Source: Pisaster brevispinus (Eukaryota > Echinodermata > Asteroidea > Forcipulatida > Asteriidae). From it: a stretch of DNA of 64,000 nt. The translations under genes and the position numbers were made by a program. The stretch is taken from contig JAMKCF010000019.1 of NCBI GenBank assembly GCA_023634235.1, forward strand, positions 4,898,501 to 4,962,500, in the 5' to 3' direction. The notes beneath the pieces are model-generated. The model was not told the origin of the DNA, searched no databases, and saw only the letters and a program-made list of their open reading frames with translations. Shown in pieces: positions 34,216 to 45,480 of this stretch (positions within the stretch are counted from its first letter, which is position 1; each line of letters begins with the position of its first letter).

Positions 34216-37081
34216 TAGGCCATAATACATGGAGGCAAAGTGTCTCTATTTTTCAATTTTCGTGCAACACGGCTGGGGATTACTTAAAACTACTTTGAAT
34301 GGGTTGCAAATATGTATCTCAATCCAAAACAGCTTATCCCCAAGCGTGAAAACTGCACATTAATTTTGGTTTTTTTTTTAATAAAACTGTATGAATAATG
34401 TCATTTTACTAATAGGCTGCATTTGCCATACACTAAAGCACTGTGTTGATATGCTTCAAAAGTTCAAGCATAATAAAATGTGGTGTTTGCCAAAGTAGCC
34501 CTTGGGTAGGGTGGTGTTGGACACTCTCATCTTGAGTATTGGTCTTGCCCGGGGGTGGGGTGGGGTGGGATTGGGGTGAAGGATGGGGGTGTGTTCCCCC
34601 CCCCCCTTTTTAAACTTATAGATCAAGCATAATGAAATGTGGTTTTTGCCAAAGCATCCCTTGGGTAGGGTAGTGGTGGAAACTTTCATCTTGAGTAGTG
34701 GTCTTGCCCAGGGGATGGGGTGGGATGGGGTGGGGGAGGGGTGTAACCCCCTTTTAAACTTATAGCTATTTAAAGACATATCCATATACCAACTGTTTGA
34801 GTGTCTCATGTGAAATGTTCATTTTAATTTTCGTGACCTCATGAATCAGTAGCAAAATACATAACCTCTACATAACCGTGGTTATAAACTTTCAAATTTG
34901 GCTCATTAGTTGGGGAGAGTGGAAGGATATGCATGATTGTTATTTCAAACCAAGCCCCAAACACAAGACCAGATTGGGTGCACCAAAATATATGCATCCT
35001 CTACCTTTTTTCCTAACCAAATTCTTACTGTGTAACCCCTGCAACCCCCCCCCTTCCTAAGACTCCAATCGTTTTTCCGAGCCTTCACACATAAAAAGAC
35101 AAATGAACATTGGGTGTAGCTTTTGCAGTTGTTACAATTGTGGGCTGATGTCATCACCGACAACAAAAAACCTGTACATGCATCTCAACTTCCTTATTGT
35201 TGTTACACTGTCTGTGCACCAAGTTGTAAAATTCTATACGTTTTCATTGAGTATGTTTAAGAAATGTTTGAAGAAAGAAGCCAGAGCTCAAACCAGAGCA
35301 TTCCCCATGGTCTTCATCTATGTTGGGGCCTGGTTTTCAAGGAAAGGGAAAAATAAAAATAAAAATATTTGTTATACACCGCTAATTATTAAGAATGATT
35401 TCACTTCAGCGTTTACAAAGAACATCATTTGTCAAAGTAAATATTTATTATAATGTTCTCATTTCAACTCTCAGCCCGTGACCAAGTCCGAAGCAATTAA
35501 ACCCAGCTCAGTCAAATCATGTGACATTTCAACAAAACATGAAAGACAAAAAGTACCCTAACATGAATACAGTTATGTTAGCAAATTTCACAAAATGCTC
35601 TTAATCTGATAGACCCCCCGATGCTGATAGACCCCCATCCTGCTCATCTTCTGCCCCCCCCCCCCCCCAACTGTCAGAGCAAATGTCGGCAGCACTGTAC
35701 GCATTTGTATGCTAAATAAAAAAAATTGCTCTTTCAGTTCGTTTTCTGTAATTTCTCAAAAGCCATTAATTAATTCAACAGTGCTAGCTTCCAAACATAA
35801 CAGTGTAAAAGTTTCCAAAAAAGATTGTTTTCAAAAAGATTCTTACTGGGGTTTGAAATCACAAAGGATTCAAAAGCATTTTAACTAATGATCTAACAGT
35901 AAATGTGATTAAATTACATTCAAGCAACATGTAACAAATTAATTCCTATCTATGTCATTTAGGTACACAAATTACAGCCCCCCAAAAAAACCCAAAAAAA
36001 AAACAATTAAAAACAAAACAAAAACAACCAAACAAAACGTCTGGTAATTATACCAAGTAAAGTGTGCAGAGCAAGTTAAGTGAACTATGTGCATACCAAA
36101 ACCTAGAATACTAAAATAAAATAAAATAAAAATCTGGTTTTTATTTTTAGATTCAGGAGGGAACAACTCTACGCTTTCCACAATACTTTGGGGGGATTTC
36201 TATTTTAATAAAAAAACAAATTCCCGTAAGTAGATTCAATAAAATATGTTTTATAATTATAGTTCTACCATATGCTTTCCCTTTCAGTTTCATAATTTAA
36301 AACTTGGTAAAATTCGCTACAAACAATTTATGATCATCCAGTGGCTGGGCAGCAAACTCAAACTGACTTTAACATGTTTAATGATGTAATATGTTCAACA
36401 GAAATTTTTTTAAAGATTGCTAAAATATATGACTTGGTGCAGGGCCGAGTTGATCTCATTAACGGATCGTGCTGATGTCACAGAAACACTTATAGCACTC
36501 ATGGTACCCAACGTGGTCCGAGTTGGGGTTGTGCATTCATACATTAATACATTAAGTCGTTATTGCTCATCATGGAAGTCAATACCGAGACTGACGGCAG
36601 AACTCCCTGCAATTTCTCCTTCTCTGCAGTCAAATTTTGTCCATTTAGCCCCATAACTTACAAATCTACTCCAGGAATCCTTGCTAAATTAAATGAACTT
36701 ACTTTTTGTTGATGGTACTATGTGCATCACACAAAAAAAGTCTGAAAAATGTTGACTTTTACTCCCCACATTGTCACACGTTGGGAGTGCCGCCATCTTG
36801 GTTGTTGACAACATGTGAAATGTGGCCCAACTTGAAATTAGTAAACACACATTGTGCGTACTGGATTCTAAGTTGGGACAGATTGTTGATTGGGTAAAAC
36901 ATTTTTTCACTGAATTACGGTCACTTTTTTTGTCATTTTCTCATCCATGTGCACAAAATACATCTGGGGATAAGTGAATTTGACATAAGTAAGGCATTTT
37001 CTTTGTATTGTGAAAAAAGTAAGTAATCCCCAGCTGTGTTGCACGACCGAACAGAAAAAATGACCTATGTATTATGGCCTA
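34216..37081. mobile_element. 2.87-kb element with about 65-bp inverted repeats and CTA target duplication
   Basis: The left end TAGGCCATAATACATGG ... CGTGCAACACGGCTGGGGAT matches the inverse of the right end ATCCCCAGCTGTGTTGCACG ... ATGTATTATGGCCTA. The trinucleotide CTA flanks both sides (34,213-34,215 and 37,082-37,084). A 3-bp duplication suits PIF/Harbinger or CACTA groups, but no transposase is recognisable inside, so it is non-autonomous and of unassigned superfamily. It contains a two-copy 160-bp tandem repeat (34,455-34,775). Confidence 0.7.
34455..34775. repeat. Two-copy tandem repeat of about 160 bp
   Basis: Both copies contain CAAGCATAATNAAATGTGGT, TTTGCCAAAG, CCCTTGGGTAGGGT, TCATCTTGAGTANTGGTCTT, a GGGGTGGGGT-rich stretch and TTTTAAACTTATAG. 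Confidence 0.8.
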
Positions 37082-37555
37082 CTACTTGATAACCAAGAGT
37101 ATTCTATAAAGGTGTAGGTTACAGCGCCCTCACAAGGCAGATTAGGGTTAGCCTAGGTCATAGTTACAGAAGGCAACTTGTACAAGCAACCCATGTTCAC
37201 ATACAAATCTGCTATGAAATGTTGTTTCTGAATCCTAAAATAAACAAAATGTTTTGATTACGCACAACATTAACTTGTACAAAATTACTGAAAAAATAGA
37301 ACAATTATTCGTTAGCACCTTTAATGTCGGAGGAAATGAACCGTACAAACTTACATCTATCATGAACCAATATGTAAGTAAGGAATCCCAAAAGTGCTAC
37401 AGTTTTCCTTTCCAAGCACACCCCCCTCCCCCGCCTCAATGTTGGCAATTTTGGTTGGTGTGGAAATCTCTAAGTGCTGACTTGAAAGGGCGTTTGAACC
37501 ACATGACATTTGACTGGCATGCGCTTGTGGGTGTACCCAAAGTATTTGATTAAAT

Positions 37556-39282
37556 TTATCGCTTGGTGAGGAAATTCTCAAAGCATGGTGTAACACACAT
37601 TGGCTTTACACATTGTGTACATAGCATGCGAGTTTGTTTTCTATTAGAGGTCAAACTGCATACAACACAGTCTCCTTTCTTCCCGCCAACATTCGGACCA
37701 GGAAAGTGCTGACTTGAAAGGGAGATCGAACCACATGATAGTTGACTGGCATGCTGGACGGAATTGTGCTCCAAGGTGGAAATAAGTCCCTCTATCACCT
37801 TGACCCGGAAATCCAAAGTAGACAAGCTATCGTTTGTATGGATTCTGTTGTATACGACATTAGCATTAAGCAAACAGGTGTTGATGATGGTGATAAAAAC
37901 TCGTTTCCACCATGTTAGTGTTCTGTGGCTGTGCGTATAGTACGTGCACATTAATTGTCCTGCCAAATCAGTACCACCCATGTATTTATTATAATCGTTG
38001 ACGATGCACGGTTTTTGGATATCACGATGGCCTGTTGAAGTTTTCTGGCAGCGAATATGTTTACTAGTGACACTGCAATCGCCATAGTTTGACAGGAGAG
38101 TGACACGATTTGTGTCCTGCCACGTAATGCAATAGTTGGCCTGCTTTCTGATAAAATTGGGGATCAGCTCCGCTTTTCATGGGGAACTTCTTGGGGTTTG
38201 CAACACCGGGAATTCCTAGGGTGGTATAGCACAAAGTTCCACAAGCTCCGAACTCTACCTCGGACAATTTGAAGCCAGAGCCGGGCTATTAAACCAATTG
38301 TCCATGTAGATGCAATGTCCTTTATGTTCGAGTCCCTGCAAATGGTTCAAGACTACCTTGCCTGGTGCGCCAAGATCGGATGGATGGTGTGTTTAAGGAC
38401 TGACTTTGTGGTGACCTGGGCTGGGAGCCTTTGAACAAGTCCCAGGCACATGTGTACCCCGTGTCTGATTCGTTCAATGACAACATTTCCAATCCCCATT
38501 TGGCGGCCTTTCGTGGCATGTACTGTTTGACGCAGAGTCGTCTTTAGAACTTTACCATAATCTCTTCCGGTGAAAGGTTTCGTCCAGGCCGGTACAACCG
38601 GAGGAATGATGGTAGTACAATGTCTAACAGTCGGCGTACTTTTCAAAGTTTGCCACGCCGGGAGAGTCGTCCTCCACATCTCTGTTGCTGGCGAGGTGGA
38701 AAATCGAAGGATTGCAGTGAATCAGTTACGAGCCATGGTTGCCGAGTACAGGGGACTTCGTAGAACTTCAGACCTGGACCAATGCATGGAGTAAGGAGGC
38801 CTTTTGTTGATTCCCATGCAAAGAAGTAGGGCCACGATTACCATCATTTCAGGTACATTAGTTGGTCTCCAAGCACGCTGATTTTCTGCACCCGAACACA
38901 AAGTTTGATCAGCATAACGATTGGTCTCATCTACAATCATCTGCCACACTGCTTCACAAAAGTACAGTTTGAAGATTTGTATAGGTGAGGACCCACTGAA
39001 GTCTTCGGTAGCCCCGGTGTTTGCACGGTCGGTCGGCTTCTTTGATGAACAGGATGTCGATGTGGAGGCGATGGGCTCATCATTACTGTCTTTTTCCGAC
39101 ACATGATGAGAATTAGCGTCAGAGGACATGTTGGACCCGCTATCGGCAAAGATTTCGTCCAAAATTTTAGCATTTTTATCGGCCATGTCAGAATCCACGA
39201 ATGAAGATGGCATGGATGCTGACGCGGGATTAAACTTTGCCGGGGTGGAGCGCACGCGGGGCATGCATGGGATTGAGGGCAC
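37556..39282 (-). pseudogene. piggyBac-type transposase, broken by frameshifts
   Basis: The N-terminal part (39,263-38,722) has an acidic, serine-rich leader, then FKLYFCEAVWQMIVDETNRY, WRPTNVPEMM and MGINKRPPYSMHW, typical of piggyBac (DDE_Tnp_1_7). The middle (38,720-38,064) survives only as pieces in several frames. The C-terminal part (37,981-37,556) has MGGTDLAGQLMCTYYTHSHR, WWKRVFITIINTCLLNANVV and a Cys-rich finger CVVCSLTSNRKQTRMLCTQC ... PCFENFL ending at a stop. Family members are about 550-600 aa. No TTAA duplication is recognisable. Upstream, the element directly abuts F5/8C exon 1 of copy C at 39,388/39,389. A partial duplicate of the GCTGACTTGAAAGGG segment lies at 37,475. Inactive. 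Confidence 0.85.
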
Positions 39283-39887
39283 AATCTACATTTTGAGAAG
39301 TTTACTGTTGGTGCGTGTGCCACGCAGGTCCAAGGTAAACAAAGAAATAGTTCAGCGCACAAAGGATACAGTGGTCACGAAGTGGAATGTAATGTTTCCA
39401 TCAGGAATCGCTCCACTCTCCATTCCAAACGGTCCACTGGTACATGCTGGTCCTGACATAAGTCGATAAAACTGTGCAATAATTACATTCAATCTAAACT
39501 ATAATAAACTCTACTTTTCAGTTCTCAACAAGAAACCAAAGAAAAGTCGGAAGATGGTCACGTTTTGGAGAAAACAAAAACGTCTAAGGTTTACGACGAA
39601 GTTTGTTCACATTTTGGCCTAAATCGACAGTCAATCAAAATAATGAACTTTAGTTTGAGAGGTTAGAAATTACAGTTTTTAAAGTTACATGGCCCGGTTT
39701 TCAGCGAAAGACGTTTAGAGAGATTTTTTTTTACGAATTTAGACAGAATGATGCTGTTTCAAAACGAGCAATGCAAAGAATACATGTAGGTTTTTAAACC
39801 TTATTTGTACACAGTGCAGAGAACGTAAATAATGTAGGGAACCCGACAATAACTCATCTTTATTGTTGAACTGATCATTTGCGGTTT

Positions 39888-40178
39888 TTGTTTGTTTGTC
39901 TGTCGGGGGTGTTTGTTTGTTTGTTTATTTGCTTGTTTGATTGTTTGTCGGTCGGTCTGTCGGTCGGTCGGTCGGTCGGTCGGTCGGTCTGTCGGTCGGT
40001 CGGCCGGCCAGCCAGTCGGTCGGTCAGTCGGTCGGTCGGTCGGTCGGTCGGTCGGTCGGTCGGTCGGTCGGTCGGTCGGTCGGTCAGTCGGTCGGTCGGT
40101 CGGTCGGTCAGTAGGTCGGTCGGCCAGACGGTCGGTCGGTCGGTCGATCGGTCGGTCGGTCGGTCGGTCGGTCGGTTG
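39888..40178. repeat. TCGG tetranucleotide microsatellite in intron 2 of paralog C
   Basis: A short TTTG run is followed by more than 50 near-perfect CGGT units to 40,178. Position in the intron matches the TTTG arrays of B (26,580) and the displaced fragment (33,425). All frames stay open (PTDR repeats) with no coding meaning. Confidence 0.9.
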
Positions 40179-40264
40179 GTAAATGTATAAATAAAGTAAA
40201 TAGTTACCGTCTGAGAATGATCCTGGGGTTTCCTTGCTGTTGATTGGATGGGCCAGACAAAGTC

Positions 40265-41535
40265 CTGGATTACACAAGCAAGGTGAAAAAAACTTGTTAC
40301 TTCCATATTTTTTTGATGTTTGAATTTATGTCTAAAACCCTGCAGTAAGGGACGCTGTCAGCACAAAGTGACATATGTTAATGTTTTCATTGTCTTAACC
40401 ACATCTATACACACTGGTCAGCTCATATGCAATTAAATGCTAAGCTGGGCCATGCCACACGTGCTAGAGGGGGTGTCGATCAACAGGGGTCAGTGATTTG
40501 GTTAAGGCAGGACGAAACTCCGCCATCATCCGTTGAGTGCAAAATCGGTATGTCAACTTATTAATGGTAAGTTACACAAAAGTATAAAACCTACTTAGTT
40601 AAGCAAACAAATAACTTCAGCGGCTTAAATTAACCCAGGCAAATCTCGAATATGTAAACAACACACTTAGATACAAAAACAACAACAATAAAAATTTAAA
40701 AAAATTAAACAAAACTATTGAAAAGGGTTGGAAGCATGTACAGCGTGATAGGGGGCGCTGCAACCAAACAGATCCCATCGCTTGAGGGTTTAAAGAGTAT
40801 GTTATTTTCAAATTAGGTTCAAGCAAACATTTCCTTTACTGCAGCATTATTTTAGAATAGGTCACATTTTATTAATTTTGAAGGAAAATTTGTTAACTCA
40901 AAAGTAATGTTAACAAAACGTTCATTTTATATCATTCCTAATTCAACAGCATAAAATAAACTAGTGGTAGTTGTTAATTAATAATACCATATATTAAACA
41001 TTTACTTAAGAACAAACTTGTTGTCATTAACAACAGAAATTGTATTGGGTCAAACCGCCGAGAATACAAATTATTTGCATTTGAAGAGAAGTAGCTCTCC
41101 CAGGTTTATTTCCCAGAAACAGTCTTGTTTATATAACACCAATTGCAAAAATTGATCTCGATGTTAAGTTTTTGTTTAAAAATGTTGAAATGTTGTACTT
41201 TTTATATCAGACGGATTCAAAACTTAAGGTAAAATCTACAAACACCTCTAGTATTTTTTGTAGCAATCTGAAGATGCCTCTTGAAGTTAAGTCGCATTAC
41301 AACACCCAACAATTCTACCACTAAAAATAGCTTCAAGATCGTTTGTATACCTCTTGAGATTTTGGAAACAAGATTGGCTGATTAAATATTCATGATACTG
41401 TTACGCAATCAATTAATTAACATTAATAACCAAATTACATCGAATGACTGTTTGCGTTGCATAAGTGTTCTTAAGTTGAATGGCTCAATTTCCGCCGAAT
41501 GGCCCGATTTTAATGCTGTTTCAAAACAAAAAAAT
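40265..41535 (-). other. Intron 1 of paralog C, part left of the array
   Basis: No gene. About 40,725-40,800 matches B 28,330-28,400 (AAAAGGGTTGGAAGCATGTA, ACAGATCCCATCGCTTGA). 41,365-41,530 matches B 28,610-28,778 up to GCTGTTTCAAAACAAAAA, where the array begins. Confidence 0.6.
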
Positions 41536-43471
41536 ACTAGACACTAAGTGTTTGTGAACAAACACAAAGCTGTTCCGATTTGTTGTGCTTTGATTCAATG
41601 ATCCAGACATTGAAAGTAAGCCTAAGTTCAAGATTGAACGATATGGTTCCACTTCCGGTTGAGCCGGAAGTAAAGGTCAACATTGGTCACGATTTCCCAA
41701 AACTTATCTCCAATGCCCAAGGAGCCTATAACTGAAAAAAGTTTGAAAATCGGTTGTTTAGTTCTTGAGATATGGTCTCACTTCCGGTTGACCTGGAAGT
41801 AAAGGTCAACATGGGGTCATGGTTACCTAAGGCTGATCTTTAGTGTCCAAAGAGTCTATAACTGAAAAAAGTTTGAAAATCGGTTGTGTAGTTCTTGAGA
41901 TATGGTCCCACTTCCGGTTGACCCCTAAGTAAACGTCAACATGGGGTCACGGTTTCCCAAAACTAATCTCCAATGCTCAAGGAGTCTATATCTGAAAAAT
42001 GTTTGAAAATCGGTTGTGTAGTTCTTGAGATATGGTCTCACTTCCGGTAGACCCGGAAGTAAAGGTCAACATTGGGTCATGGTTACCCAAGGCTGATCTT
42101 TAGTGCCCAAGGAGTCTATAACTGAAGAAAGTTTGAAAATCGGTTGTGTAGTTCTTGAGATATGGTCCCACTTCCGGTTTACCCCTAGTAAAGGTCAACA
42201 TTGGGTCACGATTTCCCAAAACTAATCTCCAATGCCCAAGGAGTCTATAACTAAAAACAGTTTGAAAATCGGTTGTGTAGTTTTTGAGATATGGTCCCAC
42301 TTCCGGTTGACCCCTAAGTAAAGGTCAACATTGGGTCACGGTTTTCCAAAGCTAATCTCCAATGCCCAAGGAGTCTATGGCCTTTGTCACACGAGGCAAC
42401 TTTTACAGGCAACTTGGAGGCAACCAACTGTAGTGCATGGTACATGACCACTTTGGTAGCACAGGAGTAATTTTTCAAACAATGTCTTATGATCCCCAAG
42501 AAAAATATTCGAACATTGAAATGTGAATGTCTTTTCTTCATGGAGATGGCCTGGAACTGGTTGCCTGTAAATTGCCTCGTGTGACATGGCCCTATAACTG
42601 ATAAAAGTTTGAAAATCGGCTGTGTCATTCTTGAGATATGGTGCTGCAAAGATTAACTAGTTAAATATTCAAATGTAGCGCCCGGGACAAAATCGTCGAG
42701 CGCCCTGGGCAACAGAATCACGACGTACATGTACATGTACACATGCACAAGCCACCGTTTCAATACGCTATAGATCGATATTTTTGTATATAATAGTGTG
42801 CAGCGACTGGTACCCAGAAGTCGGCTATTTCGTTACGGCATTTCGCGTGCATTTTTCTCTGTGTCGCAGGGCATCCTGACTACATTTTTAGTTGATGAAC
42901 GGAACCTTGTCTCCAAGCCATTGGTGTCCGATTTGTCACTGAATCGTTAATTATCGTGGAAATTGTTCTACTTTGATTAGTTTTAATGACCAGGAACATC
43001 TCTTATTAAAAGCAATTTACTTTTCAAAACAGTTTATGTAATTTAGGAAAATAATTCGTAATTTTAATTGAAAATATCGTGTTTTTGACTGTCAAAACAT
43101 TTGCCCTTTCAGCGCCAAGTGTTTTGTACACAGAACAAAAACGCGCCAACAAATGACGTCATTGATGACGTTTTATGAATTTTTCGCCACGCTACAGAGC
43201 TGCATAATAAGACGAGTCTATATTTGAAAACAGTTTGAGGATCAGACATATACTTCTTGAGATATGGTGGGAACAAGATTGCCTAATTAAATATTCATGT
43301 CATTATAACTCAGCTAATTAATGAAGAACTTGAACAATTTTACTCTTAGCATAATTTCATGTTCTAAGCTTCAATTTGATGTATGATCTGAATCTCCCAT
43401 ATTTATTATTTTAGAGCTTAGGTTCGTACAAAATCGTGTACAAAAGCTATGGCAATTTTGACAGAAACAAA

Positions 43472-43503
<32 letters not shown>
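41536..43503 (+). repeat. Array unit I (130-bp minisatellite core)
   Basis: 5' ACTAGACACTAAGTGTTTGT hairpin, then about seven 130-bp repeats from 41,640 to 42,650. CACTTCCGG words at 41,650, 41,779, 41,909, 42,039, 42,169 and 42,298 give the period. A unique tail from 42,650 (TAGCGCCCGGGACAAAATCG ... TGACGTCAT ... ) ends in an AAT run. A 213-bp MITE interrupts one repeat. Confidence 0.8.
42379..42591. mobile_element. 213-bp MITE with CTAT target duplication, inside unit I
   Basis: Ends GGCCTTTGTCACACGAGGCA ... GCAACTTGG and inverse GTTGCCTGTAAATTGCCTCG ... GTGACATGGCC. CTAT flanks both sides (42,375-42,378 and 42,592-42,595), and the other repeats read straight through GAGTCTATAACTG. Unit II lacks it, so it arrived after I and II separated. 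Confidence 0.85.
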
Positions 43504-43505
<2 letters not shown>

Positions 43506-45480
43506 TAGACACTAAGTGTTTGTGAACAAACACAAAGCTGTTCCGTTTTGTTGTGCTTTGATTAATTGATCCAGACATTTAAACTGAGCCTAAGTTCAAG
43601 ATTGAACGATATGGTTCCATTTCCGGTTGACCCGGAATTAAAGGTCAACATGGGGTTATGGTAACCCAAGGCTTATCTTCAATGCTCAAAGGGTTTATAA
43701 CTGAAAACAAAGAAAATCGGCTCTATAGTTCTTGAGATATGATCCCACTTCCGGTTGACCTAGAAGTAAGATCAACATTGGGTCATGGTAGAACAAGGCT
43801 AATCTTCAATGCTCAAAGACTCTATCACTGAAAAAAAATTGAAAATGGGTTGTGTTATTCTTGAGTAATGATCCCACTTCCGGTTGACCCGGAAGGAAAG
43901 GTTAACATGGGGTCATGGTAACCCTAGTTTAATATTCAATGCTTAAAGGGTATATAACTGAAACAAATTGAAAATTGGCTAAGTAATTATTGAGATATAG
44001 GCCCACTTCCAGTTGACCCGGAAGTAAAGGTCGACATGGGGTCAGGGTTACCCAAGTTCAATCTTTAATGCTCAAATGATCTATAACTGAAAAGAAATTG
44101 AAAATCGGTTGTGTAGTTCTTGAGATATGGTCCCACTTCCGGTTGACCCCTAGTAAAGGTCAACATTGGGTCACGATTTCCCAAAACTAATCTCCAATGC
44201 CAAGGAGTCTATAACTGAAAAACGTTTTTAAATCGGTTGTGTAGTTCTTGAGATATGGTCTCACTTCCGGTTGACCCGGAAGTAAAGGTCAACATGGGGT
44301 CATGGTTACCCAAGGCTGATCTTTGGTGCCCAAGGAGTCTATAACTGAAAAAGTTTGAAAATCGGTTGTGTAGTTCTTGAGATATGGCCCACTTATGGTT
44401 GACCCCTAAGTGAAGGTCAACATTGGGTCACGGTTTCCCAAAGCTAATCTCCAATGCCCAAGGAGTCTAAAACTGAAAAATTTTTGAAAATCGGTTGTGT
44501 AGTTCTTGAGATATGGTCCCACTTCCGGTTGACCCCTAAATAAAGGTCAACATTGGGTCACGTTTTCCCAAAGCTAATCTCCAATGCCCAAGGAGTCTAT
44601 AACTGATAAAAGTTTGAAAATCGGCTGTGTACTTCTTGAGATATGGTGCTGCAAAGATTAACAAGTTAAATATTCAAATGTAGCGCCCGGGACAAAATCG
44701 TCGAGCGCCCTGGGCAACAGAATCACGACGTACATGTACACATGCACAAGCCACCGTTTCAATACGCTATAGATCGATATTTTTGTATAAATAGTGTGCA
44801 GCGACTGGTACCCAGAAGTCGGCTATTTCGTTACGGCATTTCGCGTGCATTTTTCTCTGTGTCGCAGGGCATCCTGACTACATTTTTAGTGGATGAACGG
44901 AACCTTGTCTCCAAGCCATTGTTGTCCGATTTGTCACTGAATCGTTAATTATCGTGGAAATTGTTCTACTTTGATTAGTTTTAATGACCAGGAACATCTC
45001 TTATTAAAAGCAATTTACTTTTCAAAACAGTTTATGTAATTTAGGAAACTAATTCGTAATTTTAATTGAAAATATCGTGTTTTTGACTGTCAAAACATTT
45101 GCCCTTTCAGCGCCATGTGTTTTGTACACAGAGCAAAAACGCGCCAACAAATGACGTCATTGATGACGTTTTATGAATTTTTTGCCACGCTACAGAGCTA
45201 CATAATAAGACGAGTCTATATTTGAAAACAGTTTGAGGATCAGACATATACTTCTTGAGATATGGTGGGAACAAGATTGCCTAATTAAATATTCATGTCA
45301 TTATAACTCAGCTAATTAATGAAGAACTTGAACAATTTTACTCTTAGCATAATTTCATGTTCTAAGCTTCAATTTGATGTATGATCTGAATCTCCCATAT
45401 TTATTATTTTAGAGCTTAGGTTCGTACAAAATCGTGTACAAAAGCTATGGCAATTTTGACAGAAACAAAGAATAATAATA
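43504..45480 (+). repeat. Array unit II (130-bp minisatellite core)
   Basis: Same plan as unit I with about eight core repeats (43,618-44,640). Its tail (44,640-45,480) is almost identical to unit I's tail (42,640-43,500), indicating recent duplication. It ends in a short AATAATAATA run. Confidence 0.8.

Noticed and set aside
35103..35453. 116-codon plus-strand frame inside the TIR element
   Set aside because: No recognisable domain and ordinary AT-rich composition; not enough to call a gene.
39801..40306. Open frames of 96-158 codons (PTDR or VGRS repeats)
   Set aside because: Created by the TCGG microsatellite; the minus-strand frames merely include the real 57-nt linker exon in a different or extended frame.
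42100..42649. Minus-strand frames in the 130-bp repeats
   Set aside because: Repeat-derived; period differs from a multiple of three between copies, so no consistent protein.
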